From NCBI RefSeq assembly GCF_009764265.1, contig NZ_RWIR01000005.1, positions 1 through 62,447 of the forward strand: 62,447 nt of DNA, written 5' to 3'. Within the stretch, counting starts at the first letter, position 1; each line of letters begins with the position of its first letter. Under the pieces are notes generated by a model. The model searched no databases. It had not been told where the DNA came from and saw nothing but the letters and a program-made list of their open reading frames with translations. Of the stretch, positions 48,598 through 59,249 are shown piece after piece. Position numbers and translations under genes: made by a program. This DNA is from Pseudomonas sp. PB101 (GTDB lineage Bacteria; Pseudomonadota; Gammaproteobacteria; Pseudomonadales; Pseudomonadaceae).

Positions 48598-48697
48598 TGT
48601 AGGAGCGAGCTTGCTCGCGATGGACGTCAACGATAACGCGTGCTGCCTGATTGCCCGCGTTGTCCTGGCGTTTTTCGCGAGCAAGCTCGCTCCCACA
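48598..48697. repeat. REP doublet (REPIN type), forward linker
   Basis: Arms TGTAGGAGCGAGCTTGCTCG and CGAGCAAGCTCGCTCCCACA enclose a linker starting ACGTCAACGATAACGCG; its right half has diverged (TCCTGGCGTTTTT). Confidence 0.92.
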
Positions 48698-48893
48698 TGG
48701 GATGGCGCGGTGTAGGAAAGCGCCAGAAGTTTCCCACGCAGTTTTCAGGTTGTCCGTCGGAAGCGGGCTGAATAGCCTTTGGCTGTCGCTGAAAACTCAG
48801 CGATCGGGTGTGAGAACCCGGCAAGTCATAGTCATCCAGTGCCAGTGTCCGCATAATTGCCGCCAGCTTATACGCTGTCTGTAAGTGCGTTAT

Positions 48894-49023
48894 GGCGGCT
48901 GTGTGCGGGCAGACTTATGTCTGGCCGGGTGCCTATGACCGGTTTCTCACCTCGCACATAGCTGCCACCTCTTTGCCGTGTGAGAACGGCAATGGGCGGC
49001 ACCCACCGCATAGGAATATTTCA
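48894..49023 (+). ncRNA. Strongly folded leader of the DUF6124 gene
   Basis: A 14-bp helix pairs 48894-48907 (GGCGGCTGTGTGCG) with 48953-48966 (CGCACATAGCTGCC), including two G-U pairs. Inside lie CAGAC-TTAT-GTCTG (48910-48923) and a CCGG/CCGG stem, giving a branched structure. Outside, TTGCCGT-GTGAGA-ACGGCAA (48973-48992) forms a 7-bp hairpin just before the AGGAA ribosome site. The fold is read by eye. Similar leaders before this gene family in other pseudomonads are recalled but unchecked. Confidence 0.6.
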
Positions 49024-49287
49024 GTGGATAAGTTAATCCCCGATCCCCCCAACAACACCACCAAACCCTACACCCCCAACACCATGTTCATGATCGTCCC
49101 GGACATGGGTACCGAATCCCTGCTGGCCCACGCCTGTGAATCACTGGCTTCGGCCAATGTCATGGCGAGTGATTTCGCCACCTTCCTGACCGGCCCTCAG
49201 CGCAACATGGCGTTGGCCATTGCGCAGATCATCATGCTGGCGGAGCTGGCGGTGAATCGTGCGTTGGATAATGTCGATCCGCAGTAG
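49024..49287 (+). CDS. DUF6124 (DUF3077-like) small protein
   Basis: 87 aa from a GTG at 49024 with AGGAA seven bases upstream. The start (M)DKLIPDPP, then MFMIVPDMGTESLLAHACESLASANVMASDFA and a C-terminal helix AIAQIIMLAELAVNRAL, is the pattern of the small DUF6124 proteins that occur in multiple copies in P. fluorescens. No function is known. There is no signal peptide or membrane helix. It stands alone, between REP pairs and behind a folded leader. Confidence 0.8.
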   Translation: MDKLIPDPPNNTTKPYTPNTMFMIVPDMGTESLLAHACESLASANVMASDFATFLTGPQRNMALAIAQIIMLAELAVNRALDNVDPQ

Positions 49288-49313
49288 TTGGCAGGCTGAC
49301 CGCATTATCGTTC

Positions 49314-49387
49314 TTCGCGAGCAGGCTCGCTCCCACAGTGGTCCGGTGTAGACCGACCCAATGTGGGAGCGAGCCTGCTCGCGAAGG
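49314..49387. repeat. Perfect REP pair in outward orientation
   Basis: Two perfectly complementary 25-base arms (CTTCGCGAGCAGGCTCGCTC plus CCACA and its complement) separated by 24 bases. Orientation is reversed relative to the common doublets. Confidence 0.9.
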
Positions 49388-49419
49388 GGCCCTGACGAAC
49401 GCTGAAAATCCCGGGCAAT

Positions 49420-49449
49420 AAAAAACCCGGCTAAAAAGCCGGGTTTTCT
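49420..49449. terminator. Terminator downstream of sodB
   Basis: AAAAACCCGGC, TAAAAA loop, GCCGGGTTTTC. On the minus strand a T-run follows 17 bases after the sodB stop; it may also end the DUF6124 transcript. Confidence 0.9.
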
Positions 49450-49464
49450 TGACTGGCGTCGAGC

Positions 49465-50061
49465 TTAAGCGGTGAAGGTTTTGCCTTCGAACTGCTCAGC
49501 CACGAATTTCCAGTTGACCAGGTTCCAGAACGCTTCGACGTACTTTGGACGAACGTTGCGGTAGTCGATGTAGTAAGCGTGTTCCCAGACGTCGCAGGTC
49601 AGCAGCGGGGTGTCGCCGTTGGTCAGCGGGTTGCCGGCGCCGATGGTGCTGGCCAGGGCCAGGGAACCGTCAGCCTTCTTCACCAGCCAGCCCCAACCGG
49701 AACCGAAGGTGCCGATGGAAGTCTTGCTGAACTCTTCCTTGAACTTGTCGAACGAACCGAACGCTGCGTTGATGGCATCGCCAAGTGCGCCGGTTGGTTG
49801 ACCGCCGGCGTTTGGCGCCAGGCAGTTCCAGTAGAAAGTGTGGTTCCAGACCTGAGCGGCGTTGTTGAAGATACCGCCCGAGGAAGTCTTGACGATTTCT
49901 TCCAGGGTCTTGCCTTCGAACTCGGTGCCTGGCACCAGGTTGTTCAGGTTCACGACGTAGGTGTTGTGGTGCTTGTCGTGGTGGTATTCCAGGGTTTCCT
50001 TGGAAATGTGCGGCTGCAGGGCATCGTGTGCGTACGGCAGCGGCGGCAATTCGAAAGCCAT
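49465..50061 (-). CDS. sodB: Superoxide dismutase (Fe)
   Basis: 198 aa, full length. Converts superoxide to hydrogen peroxide and oxygen in the cytoplasm. Metal ligands are in [13 protein letters not shown] (His27), WNHTFYWN (His), and [11 protein letters not shown] (Asp and His). The [15 protein letters not shown] start and the [10 protein letters not shown] stretch are typical of iron enzymes of Pseudomonas. AGGAGA precedes the ATG at 50061. Transcribed alone, ending in a terminator. Confidence 0.97.
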   Translation of the reverse strand: MAFELPPLPYAHDALQPHISKETLEYHHDKHHNTYVVNLNNLVPGTEFEGKTLEEIVKTSSGGIFNNAAQVWNHTFYWNCLAPNAGGQPTGALGDAINAAFGSFDKFKEEFSKTSIGTFGSGWGWLVKKADGSLALASTIGAGNPLTNGDTPLLTCDVWEHAYYIDYRNVRPKYVEAFWNLVNWKFVAEQFEGKTFTA

Positions 50062-50225
50062 ATTGATTCTCCTAATCAGGTCAGTTGCGGTGAGCGCAAG
50101 GCCGATCACGGGCGGCCAGACAAGCGCCGGGGAGTTTGTACTCTTTGCGGCGCAGGGAGTCGGATCATAGCACCGGGGGGGCGGCATAACCACGCAACAA
50201 CTGTGTGGAATAGAGGTTCCGCGAA

Positions 50226-50828
50226 TCAGATGGCCGTGATCAACTGCAGCGCTACGGCAAACATCATCACTGCCACCAGCAGATCGAGAATTCGCCAGGT
50301 ACTGGGGCGGGCGAGCCAGGGTGCCAGCCATGCCGCGCCGAGCGCCAGGGTGAAGAACCACAGCAGCGAGGCACTGGCCGCGCCGACGACATAAGCGCCG
50401 GGCTCGGTTTGTTGTGCGCCCAGGGAGCCGATCAGCAACACGGTGTCGAGGTAGACGTGCGGATTGAGCAACGTCACCGCCAGCGCGCTGAGCATCACCG
50501 CGCGCAGCGAGCGTACGGTCTGGCCTTCGCCCTGTTCGAGGCTCTGCTTCGAAAAGGCCCGGCGCAGTGCCTGGCTGCCGTACCACAACAGGAACGCTGC
50601 GCCGCCCCAGCGGGCAATCGCCAGCAGTGTCGGGTTTTGTGCCAGCACCGTCGCCAGGCCGAAAACCCCGGCCGCCACCAACAAAGCGTCGCAGGCCACA
50701 CAGAGCGCCGCTACCGGCAGGTGATGTTCGCGGCGCAGGCTTTGCGCCAGGACAAACGCATTCTGGGTGCCGATCGCCATGATCAGGCCAAAGGCCACGA
50801 GCAACCCGTTCACATAACTTTGCCACAT
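50226..50828 (-). CDS. LysE/ArgO-family amino acid exporter
   Basis: 200 aa with six predicted membrane helices. The family motif near the start is [20 protein letters not shown] and a [13 protein letters not shown] segment lies in helix four. Exports lysine and/or arginine. It follows the ACT gene by six bases, and the argP-like regulator is divergent, the classic LysG-LysE arrangement. A plain lysE or argO name would need functional data. Confidence 0.92.
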   Translation of the reverse strand: MWQSYVNGLLVAFGLIMAIGTQNAFVLAQSLRREHHLPVAALCVACDALLVAAGVFGLATVLAQNPTLLAIARWGGAAFLLWYGSQALRRAFSKQSLEQGEGQTVRSLRAVMLSALAVTLLNPHVYLDTVLLIGSLGAQQTEPGAYVVGAASASLLWFFTLALGAAWLAPWLARPSTWRILDLLVAVMMFAVALQLITAI

Positions 50829-50834
50829 GATTTT

Positions 50835-51236
50835 TTACTCCGCGTTGGCTGCCAGATCCCGCAGCACCTGCAGGGCACGGTCGGCATCGGCCTGGCCGAC
50901 AAACAAATGGTCGTGGTAGTAGCCGGCAATCACGTTGCAGCTGATGCCGGCCTTGCCCAATGCCGTGGCGAACGCGGCGGTCAGGCCGACCGCTTCGAGG
51001 GCCGAATGCACGTTCAGGGTGATCCAGGCGGCGACGTAGTCGAAGCTGAACCCGGCGCGTTCGGCGTGAGCGCGTTCGAGAATCACGGTCAGGCCTTCCT
51101 GTTCGCGGAAGCTGCCGACAATCTCCAGACCCGCAGGCAACTGACCGTCGCGCAGGGTGCAGAACACGTATTCGCCGGCATTGAGTTGCGGGCTCATGCT
51201 GCGCAGCAGCGTTGCCAATGAAGTTTCGCCAGCCAT
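50835..51236 (-). CDS. ACT-domain protein
   Basis: 133 aa small cytoplasmic protein with two ACT-like halves (about 1-65 and 66-130; the pattern [25 protein letters not shown] is DUF2241-like). ACT domains usually bind amino acids. Being first in an operon with a basic amino-acid exporter, it may sense the exporter's substrate; this is inference. The start is 97 bases from the divergent regulator. Confidence 0.85.
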   Translation of the reverse strand: MAGETSLATLLRSMSPQLNAGEYVFCTLRDGQLPAGLEIVGSFREQEGLTVILERAHAERAGFSFDYVAAWITLNVHSALEAVGLTAAFATALGKAGISCNVIAGYYHDHLFVGQADADRALQVLRDLAANAE

Positions 51237-51332
51237 GTGGGTGATCCTTGTTCAAGAGTTCTTGCTGGTCATTGTCCTTGGGAAGGCTGTATAAGAAAAA
51301 CCAATCTTGCTGATCGCTCATTAGGAAAACTG

Positions 51333-52226
51333 ATGTTCGACTATAAATTGCTCTCTGCCCTGGCCGCCGTGGTCGAGCAGGCCGGTTTTGAACGGGCGGC
51401 CCAGGTGCTGGGCCTGTCGCAATCGGCGATATCCCAGCGCATCAAGCTGCTGGAAGCCCGGGTCGGCCAGCCAGTGCTGGTGCGGGCCACGCCGCCGACG
51501 CCGACGGAAATCGGTCGACGCTTGCTCAACCACGTGCAGCAAGTGCGCCTGCTTGAACGGGATTTGCAAAGCCTGGTGCCGGCGCTGGATGAAGAGGGTT
51601 TGCCGGAACGCCTGCGGATCGCCCTGAATGCCGACAGCCTGGCCACCTGGTGGGCGCAGGCGGTGGGGGCGTTTTGCGCGGAGCAGCATCTGTTGATGGA
51701 TCTGGTCGTGGAGGACCAGACCGTCGGCCTCAAGCGCATGCGTGCCGGTGAGGTGGCCGCCTGTGTCTGCGCCAGCGAGCGCCCGGTGGCCGGCGCGCGC
51801 AGCGTGCTGCTGGGGGCCATGCGTTACCGTGCACTGGCCAGCCCGGCCTTTATTGCCCGGCATTTTCCGCAAGGCGTACGCGCCGATCAGTTGGCCCGCA
51901 CCCCGGCGCTGGTGTTTGGCCCGGATGATTTCCTGCAGCATCGCTACCTTGCGTCCCTGGGTGTCGAGGGTGGTTTCGAACACCATCTGTGCCCGTCTTC
52001 CGAAGGTTTCATTCGTCTGACGGAAGCCGGACTCGGCTGGGGGCTGGTGCCGGAACTGCAAGTGCGCGAGCAACTGCAAAGGGGCGTATTGCAGGAGTTG
52101 CTGCCAGATAAGCCGATCGATGTGCCGCTGTACTGGCATCATTGGCGCAATGGCGGCCAGTTGCTGGGGATGCTCACCGATCAATTGGTCAGCGCATCGA
52201 AACAATGGCTGGTGCCCTTGGCCTGA
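51333..52226 (+). CDS. argP: LysR-family regulator ArgP/IciA
   Basis: 297 aa. N-terminal helix-turn-helix (about 5-62, [24 protein letters not shown]) and an effector domain. ArgP-type regulators bind lysine or arginine and switch on the neighbouring exporter. The start at 51333 ([13 protein letters not shown]) is the family norm. It is divergent from the ACT-lysE operon, sharing a 96-base control region, which supports control of the exporter. Confidence 0.93.
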   Translation: MFDYKLLSALAAVVEQAGFERAAQVLGLSQSAISQRIKLLEARVGQPVLVRATPPTPTEIGRRLLNHVQQVRLLERDLQSLVPALDEEGLPERLRIALNADSLATWWAQAVGAFCAEQHLLMDLVVEDQTVGLKRMRAGEVAACVCASERPVAGARSVLLGAMRYRALASPAFIARHFPQGVRADQLARTPALVFGPDDFLQHRYLASLGVEGGFEHHLCPSSEGFIRLTEAGLGWGLVPELQVREQLQRGVLQELLPDKPIDVPLYWHHWRNGGQLLGMLTDQLVSASKQWLVPLA

Positions 52227-52281
52227 CGCGCAGCGTCAAGACCTGACGTAATACGCAAATCGAAATATTTCGGAGCAATAC

Positions 52282-53274
52282 ATGAAGATTCTGGTTACCG
52301 GCGCAAGCGGCTTCATCGGCGGGCGCTTTGCGCGCTTTGCCCTGGAGCAGGGCCTGGAAGTGCGGGTCAACGGTCGCCGGGCCGAAAGCGTGGAGCATCT
52401 GGTACGTCGTGGAGCCGAATTCATCCAGGGTGACTTGAGCGACCCGGAACTGGCGCGCGAACTGTGTGCGGACGTCGAGGCCGTGGTGCATTGCGCCGGT
52501 GCCGTCGGTTTATGGGGACGTTATCAGGACTTCCACCAGGGCAACGTCCAGGTCACCGAGAACGTAGTCGAAGCCTGCCTGAAGCAACGGGTTCGGCGGC
52601 TGGTGCATTTGTCGTCGCCGTCGATCTACTTCGATGGCCGCGATCACCTGGGCCTGACCGAAGAGCAGGTGCCCAAGCGTTTCAAGCATCATTACGCCGC
52701 CACCAAATACCTGGCCGAGCAAAAAGTCTTCGGCGCCCAGGAATTCGGCCTCGAAACCCTGGCCCTGCGCCCGCGTTTCGTCACCGGGGCTGGCGATATG
52801 AGCATCTTCCCGCGTCTGTTGAACATGCAGCGCAAGGGTCGCCTGGCGATCATCGGCAACGGCCTGAACAAAGTGGATTTCACCAGCGTGCAAAACCTCA
52901 ACGAGGCGTTGCTCAGCAGTTTGCTGGCCAGCGGTTCGGCGCTGGGCAAGGTCTACAACATCAGCAACGGCGCGCCGGTGCCCTTGTGGGACGTGGTCAA
53001 TTACGTCATGCGTAAAATGGACGTCCCACAGGTCACCCGTTATCGTTCCTACGGCCTGGCCTACAGCGTGGCGGCGCTCAACGAGGGGGTGTGCAAGTTG
53101 TGGCCGGGGCGCCCCGAGCCGACGCTGTCGCGGCTGGGCATGCAGGTCATGAAGAAAAATTTCACCCTGGACATCAGCCGCGCCCGGCATTATCTGGATT
53201 ACGATCCCAAGGTCAGCCTCTGGACCGCGCTTGATGAGTACTGTGGCTGGTGGAAGGCGCAGGATATTCGCTGA
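52282..53274 (+). CDS. NAD(P)-dependent epimerase/dehydratase family protein
   Basis: 330 aa extended SDR. Cofactor motif VTGASGFIGGRFA at residues 5-17 and the active-site YAATKYLAEQ (YxxxK) near 140. The C-terminal half resembles 3-beta-hydroxysteroid-dehydrogenase-like proteins. The substrate is unknown. It lies 55 bases after argP on the same strand; cotranscription is possible but not necessary. P. aeruginosa is recalled to have a similar oxidoreductase at this place. Confidence 0.88.
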   Translation: MKILVTGASGFIGGRFARFALEQGLEVRVNGRRAESVEHLVRRGAEFIQGDLSDPELARELCADVEAVVHCAGAVGLWGRYQDFHQGNVQVTENVVEACLKQRVRRLVHLSSPSIYFDGRDHLGLTEEQVPKRFKHHYAATKYLAEQKVFGAQEFGLETLALRPRFVTGAGDMSIFPRLLNMQRKGRLAIIGNGLNKVDFTSVQNLNEALLSSLLASGSALGKVYNISNGAPVPLWDVVNYVMRKMDVPQVTRYRSYGLAYSVAALNEGVCKLWPGRPEPTLSRLGMQVMKKNFTLDISRARHYLDYDPKVSLWTALDEYCGWWKAQDIR

Positions 53275-53393
53275 TGAAGCTCAAACCGCGCCCCCCTTTC
53301 TGAACCGGATACGGGCTTCGGGGTCAATGGTTGCGCCTGTGGGGTTATACTGCGCGGCATAAAGCCATTATGTGATTCATTAAGGTTGATTCA

Positions 53394-54266
53394 ATGTCCA
53401 TGCGAAACGATGCCAACGACGACTTCGACGATGTACCGAGCCTGCGTGCAGACGTTCTCGATGACGATTATCCGCCCACTGTCCGCTCGGTCGTGCACCC
53501 GCGCACGGCACCGGTGGTGAAGGTCAAGGCGGCGAGCACCGGTCCGCTGTGGGCGTTGGTCGGGGCGTTGTTCTTTGCGTTCGCGGGCCTGGCCTGGTGG
53601 AGCTTTCAGCAGATTTCCCTGATGGAACAGCAATTGGTCGCGACCCAGGAAAGTTTCGCCCGGATCAGCGAGGAAGCGGCAGGGCGCCTGCAGGATATTT
53701 CCGGCAAGGTGGTTGCCAGCCAGACCAGTGTCAGCACCGACAGCGAGGCCTTGAAGCTGCAAATCCGCCAGCTGGAAAGCAAGCTCCAGGACCAGAGCAC
53801 CCAACAGCAAGGCGTCGCCGGCCAGGCCTCGGACCTGGACAAGCGACTGGCACAAATGACCGCGCAAACCACCGAGGCGGACAAGCGCCTGGCGCAGTTG
53901 ACCGCTCAGGACAGCGAACACCAGGCGACCAATACGCAGTTGCAGGCCGAGGTCAAAGCCTTGACTGCGGAATTGACCGCCCTGAAAAATGCCCCGTCCG
54001 ACGCGGAAAAATTCGATGCGCAGCTCAAAAGCCTGGGCGCCGATATCACCGCATTGAAGAAACAAGGCAACCCGAGCGCAGCCATCGAGCGTCTCGAGCA
54101 AGACATGCTCGTGCTCAAAAGCGTGCAGGACAACCGTCCGGCCGCCGCGCAGGGCGCGACCAACACTGCCGAGTTCGATGCGTTCCGCAGCCAGGTCACC
54201 CGTAACATCAATACCCTTCAGGCGCAGATCCAGAACCTGCAACAGCAATTGCGCACCAAGCAGTAA
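53394..54266 (+). CDS. Hypothetical membrane-anchored coiled-coil protein
   Basis: 290 aa. A cytoplasmic N-terminal stretch rich in acidic residues (1-45), a single membrane helix (about 46-68, LWALVGALFFAFAGLAWWSF), and a long coiled coil (about 70-290) with heptads of LxxQ and a Gln-rich end. The layout suggests an inner-membrane protein with a periplasmic rod. I recognise no named family. ATG at 53394 with AAGG upstream; a second ATG follows two codons later. Isolated between two unrelated genes. Confidence 0.82.
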   Translation: MSMRNDANDDFDDVPSLRADVLDDDYPPTVRSVVHPRTAPVVKVKAASTGPLWALVGALFFAFAGLAWWSFQQISLMEQQLVATQESFARISEEAAGRLQDISGKVVASQTSVSTDSEALKLQIRQLESKLQDQSTQQQGVAGQASDLDKRLAQMTAQTTEADKRLAQLTAQDSEHQATNTQLQAEVKALTAELTALKNAPSDAEKFDAQLKSLGADITALKKQGNPSAAIERLEQDMLVLKSVQDNRPAAAQGATNTAEFDAFRSQVTRNINTLQAQIQNLQQQLRTKQ

Positions 54267-54360
54267 TCGTCTGCCCGGGAAGACCCGCGACTGCTGAAAT
54301 CCATGCATCCCCCATTGCCGTCTACGCTCTTGAAACATCATCAGGAACGAGGGATGCGCA

Positions 54361-55209
54361 ATGGGGTATTTGCATAGGTTCGCCTTGCTGTGCGGCATGT
54401 TTTTGCTTTGCCTGGGGCAGGCGCAAGCGGCCGGGACGGAAAAGGACGACAGCAAGGCGGCCATCGCCCTGCTGGAAAAAGCGTTGGCCTACTACCACGA
54501 GCATGGCGACAAGGCGTTTGCGGCATTCAGTCGCCAGGGCGAGTTTGTCGACAAGGACCGTTATGTCTTCGTGCTCGACACCAAGGGCGTGATGCTTGCC
54601 AGCGGCGGGCCTTCGTCGGCGTTGATTGGCCGCGACGTATCGGAGGTGCTCGGGCCGGACTTGCAGAAAACCTTCAAGGACGCCCTGAAAGTGCCGGAAG
54701 GCAATGGCATTCAGCAGGCGGAATATCGCTGGCAGAATTGGAACGACGGCAAGGTCGAGCGCAAGCATGTCTACTACCAGCGCATCGGCCAGCGGATTCT
54801 GGCGGTCGGTTATTACCTGCCCCGGGCTTCCGCCGAACAGGCCATGGCCTTGCTCAACAAAGCGGCAACCGATCTGGCCAGGGACGAGAAGGGCACCCTG
54901 ACGGCCATCAACTCCCTCAAGGGCGGCTACCTGCAGGATGACCTGTATGTCTTTGTCGTCGACCTGGACACCCAACGGTACGTGGCCCACGGCACCAACC
55001 TGCGGCTGATCAATACCGACTTCAGCAAGATCGTGGATCCGGAAGGCAAGCCGGTGGGCGAGCCGATGCTGGCGCTGATGGGCAAGCAGGATTACGGCGA
55101 ATACGAATACCGCTGGAAAAACCCGGTGACCGGCAAGGTCGAGAACAAGCATGCCTACCTGAAGAAAGTTGGGCATTTTCTGGTGGCGGTCGGGTATTAC
55201 AGCCCTTGA
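54361..55209 (+). CDS. Exported protein of two tandem Cache-like domains
   Basis: 282 aa. Signal peptide cut near residue 24 (GQAQA). Two related halves (about 25-150 and 155-282) share the pattern DxYVFVxD, YRWxN, KVExKHxY, GxxxxAVGYYxP, as in single-Cache sensors duplicated in tandem. Chemoreceptors and kinases use such domains for ligand binding, but no membrane or signalling domain follows, so this is a free periplasmic ligand-binding or adaptor protein. No partner is adjacent. Confidence 0.87.
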   Translation: MGYLHRFALLCGMFLLCLGQAQAAGTEKDDSKAAIALLEKALAYYHEHGDKAFAAFSRQGEFVDKDRYVFVLDTKGVMLASGGPSSALIGRDVSEVLGPDLQKTFKDALKVPEGNGIQQAEYRWQNWNDGKVERKHVYYQRIGQRILAVGYYLPRASAEQAMALLNKAATDLARDEKGTLTAINSLKGGYLQDDLYVFVVDLDTQRYVAHGTNLRLINTDFSKIVDPEGKPVGEPMLALMGKQDYGEYEYRWKNPVTGKVENKHAYLKKVGHFLVAVGYYSP

Positions 55210-55232
55210 ATTTAAGGTGTTTGACATGACGT

Positions 55233-55356
55233 CATCGCTGGCAAGTCGGATCGCCGCACCGCAGCTCCCACAGGTTTGAGTGTTGACCACAAATTTTGTG
55301 AGCGACATCAATACTTGTGGGAGCTGCGGTGCGGCGATCCGACTTGCCAGCGATGG
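55233..55356. repeat. Long inverted repeat, outward REP variant
   Basis: Two 40-base arms, perfectly complementary, starting CATCGCTGGCAAGTCGGATC and ending in CTCCCACA, separated by 44 bases. The extra GGATCGCCGCACCGC core is a different REP class from the others in the window. It lies between convergent genes. Confidence 0.88.
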
Positions 55357-55372
55357 CCGCAACACGGTCTAC

Positions 55373-56890
55373 CTATCGAACCTTGTCCTCACGTCCGCGC
55401 AACAACATGTTCGGCATGGCAATCGCCGCCGCCAGCCCCAGCAACGACACCACCGCACTGACCGTCAGCAACTGCCGGAACGTCAGCAACAACTCCGCGC
55501 GCAAGGCGTTCTGCGCCTCGCCCGGTGCGGCGTTCAAACCGTCGAGCAACACATTCCCCGAACTGCCTTCGGCAATCAGCGTCGAACTGGCCAGGTGCGC
55601 GAAACTGGAATCCTGCAACAACGCCAGCAGCAGCGCCGACATCAAGGCCACGCCGACCGCGCCTCCCAGCGAGCGAAACAGGTTGGTGGTGCTGGTGGCC
55701 ACGCCGATGTCGCGTTGTTCCACCGAGTTCTGCGTGCCCACCAACGATGTCGGGAACTGCATGCCGGATGAGATCCCGCAGAGCAACATGAACAGGCTGC
55801 TCAACACGAAGGCCTGCGGCGGGCTGAACGCCATGCCGAGAATTGCGATGGGCATCAGCGCAGCGCCAGTGAGGATCATCGGTTTGTAGCGCCCGGTCAC
55901 CGAAGTGCGACGGCCGGCGAAGTACGCGCCAATCGGCAAGCCCATGGCCAGCGGCAACAGGTGCAAAGCGGCGCTGTCGGCACCGGCGCCAGTCACGCTC
56001 TGGAAGCGCAACGGCATCAGCACGATCAGTGAGATGGCCTGGAAACTGGTAAAGAAAATCGTGCACCAGCACAGGATCGCATTGCGGTTGGCGAACAGAT
56101 GCATGGGCAGCAACGGCTCCCGCGCCCGCCGCTCGTGAACGACGAACAGCCCCAGCACCAGCACCGCACAAGCGAGCAGCGCCAGCACTTCGGCGCTGTG
56201 CCACGAATGACCCTGGCCGACCTGGGTGATGCCCAGCAACAGCGCCGTCAGCCCTATGATCATCAGCACGGTGCCCAGGTAATCGATGACCGGCTTGCGT
56301 TGCGGAACCGGCAGCCCCACCAGTGTGCGACGGGCCACCAGCCAGGCACCCAGGCCCAGCGGCAGGTTGATCAAGAACACCCAACGCCAGGACAGATACT
56401 CGGTCATGTAACCGCCGAGCACCGGGCCGGCCACACTGGCCACCGCGTACATGCTGCTGAAGTAACCCTGATAACGCCCGCGTTCCCGTGGCGGCACGAT
56501 GTCACCGATGATGGCCTGGCTGACCGAAATCATCCCGCCGGCGCCGATGCCCTGGAAGATCCGCGCCAGGACCAGTTGTTCCATGCTCTGGGCCATGCCG
56601 CAGAACACCGACGCCAGGGTGAACAGGCCCATGCCGAACAGCATCAGCTTGCGCCGCCCGTACAGGTCGCCGAGTTTGCCGTAGATCGGCACCGCCACGG
56701 TCATTGCCACCATGTAGCCGGAAATCACCCAAGCCAGCAGGCTGACGTCCTTGAATTGCGCGGAGATGGCCGGCATCGAAACCGCGACGATGGTCTGGTC
56801 CAGCGCCCCGAGAAAGATCGCCAGCATCAGGGCGATCAGCACGCTGCGGATGGCGGGTTTGGGTGTGTCAGGCTGGTGGAGATTGGTCAC
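55373..56890 (-). CDS. MFS drug-efflux transporter, DHA2 family
   Basis: 505 aa from a GTG at 56890 with AGG seven bases upstream. About 14 membrane helices. The DHA2 motifs LDQTIVAVSMPAIS (helix 1), GKLGDLYGRRKLML and GPVLGGYM are conserved, as in EmrB/QacA. Uses the proton gradient to export drugs or aromatic compounds. It lies 78 bases downstream of pobA on the same strand, so it might export aromatics, but no accessory EmrA gene is present. Confidence 0.93.
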   Translation of the reverse strand: MTNLHQPDTPKPAIRSVLIALMLAIFLGALDQTIVAVSMPAISAQFKDVSLLAWVISGYMVAMTVAVPIYGKLGDLYGRRKLMLFGMGLFTLASVFCGMAQSMEQLVLARIFQGIGAGGMISVSQAIIGDIVPPRERGRYQGYFSSMYAVASVAGPVLGGYMTEYLSWRWVFLINLPLGLGAWLVARRTLVGLPVPQRKPVIDYLGTVLMIIGLTALLLGITQVGQGHSWHSAEVLALLACAVLVLGLFVVHERRAREPLLPMHLFANRNAILCWCTIFFTSFQAISLIVLMPLRFQSVTGAGADSAALHLLPLAMGLPIGAYFAGRRTSVTGRYKPMILTGAALMPIAILGMAFSPPQAFVLSSLFMLLCGISSGMQFPTSLVGTQNSVEQRDIGVATSTTNLFRSLGGAVGVALMSALLLALLQDSSFAHLASSTLIAEGSSGNVLLDGLNAAPGEAQNALRAELLLTFRQLLTVSAVVSLLGLAAAIAMPNMLLRGREDKVR

Positions 56891-56968
56891 GGGAAAACCT
56901 GCGGGCAGTGATTGACCCGCACGAGGCAAGGCGAGCGGGAATGCTCGCCAGTGTAAGTCGATAGCAGG

Positions 56969-58183
<1,215 letters not shown>

Positions 58184-58343
58184 TCACGCGACCAGGGCCG
58201 GTGAATGATTTTTATGGATCGAGTGCTTGCATTTTTCCCTTGCGGGTCTGTCAATTGAAGGTGAAAACTGAGCCGATAGCTGTACATTCTGCCAATCGGG
58301 GCGATTATCGCCCATCATCTACTCCGAGACCTGGATTGAAGTG

Positions 58344-59240
58344 ATGAACAAGCCTGACCTGCCTTCGATTCCGGTGTTCAAGCTCTACGGTGAAAGCCTG
58401 GACTGGCCGACCCCGGACTTGCTGCACTGTGAAACCATTTCCATACGCAGCCGCGAACATCATTGGCAAATCAAACCCCACCGCCACGCTGATTTGTGTC
58501 AGTTGCTCTTCGTATTCAAAGGTCAGGCCGAGCTTGAAATCGAAGGCAAGCGTACACAATTGATAGAGCCGGCCATCCAGATCCTGCCACCGTTGTCGGT
58601 GCATGGCTTTCGCTTTTCCGAAGACGTGGAAGGCTTTGTCGTGACCCTGGCCGCGCCGCTGATCGCCCACCTGCAAATGCAGCTGGGGCAATCGGTCAAC
58701 GCCCTGGCCCAGGCCGAAAGTTACCCGGCAGGCAAGGACGCCGAGTACCTCAACAGCCTGTTCAGTGCCTTGCAGAGTGAATACACCAGCCATCAACCGG
58801 CGCGGGAAATGCTCATGCATTCGCTGGTCAGCGTGATCGTGGTGTGGGTCAGTCGCCAGGTGATCCAGCGTCGCACCGCCATGGTGCGACCGCAGCGGGC
58901 CCGGGAGTATCTCAACGGTTTCATTCAACTGGTGGAAGAGACCTATCGCCAGCACGTCAAGGTCGAGGACCTGGCGCACCGGCTGGGGATTTCCGTGTCC
59001 CACCTCAACGGCACCTGCCGTGAGCTGGCGGGGCAACCGGCGCTGCAGATCATGCACGAGCGGCAATTGCTGGAGGCCAAGCGATTGCTGACCTACACCG
59101 GCATGACCATTTATGAAATGTCCGACGTGTTGGGGTTTTCCGATCCGACCAACTTCACGCGCCTGTTCCGGCGTCGTGTGGGGATTTCGCCAAAGGCGTT
59201 CCGCGACCGCTTGAAGGCCGATCAGGACAACGAAGCCTGA
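58344..59240 (+). CDS. pobR: AraC-family activator PobR
   Basis: 298 aa. N-terminal cupin-like effector domain (about 20-150, with HWQIKPHRHADLCQLLFVF) and a C-terminal AraC/XylS DNA-binding domain with two HTHs (about 190-290, LGISVSHLNGTC and LGFSDPTNFTRLFRRRVGISPKAFR). It activates pobA in response to 4-hydroxybenzoate. The ATG at 58344 directly follows a GTG in frame. Its gene is divergent from pobA, confirming the role. Confidence 0.93.
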   Translation: MNKPDLPSIPVFKLYGESLDWPTPDLLHCETISIRSREHHWQIKPHRHADLCQLLFVFKGQAELEIEGKRTQLIEPAIQILPPLSVHGFRFSEDVEGFVVTLAAPLIAHLQMQLGQSVNALAQAESYPAGKDAEYLNSLFSALQSEYTSHQPAREMLMHSLVSVIVVWVSRQVIQRRTAMVRPQRAREYLNGFIQLVEETYRQHVKVEDLAHRLGISVSHLNGTCRELAGQPALQIMHERQLLEAKRLLTYTGMTIYEMSDVLGFSDPTNFTRLFRRRVGISPKAFRDRLKADQDNEA

Positions 59241-59249
59241 CCCCCTTCG

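Noticed and set aside
49465..51321. 618-codon reading including sodB
   Set aside because: The upstream part runs through the lysE and ACT genes in the wrong frame; SodB starts at 50061.
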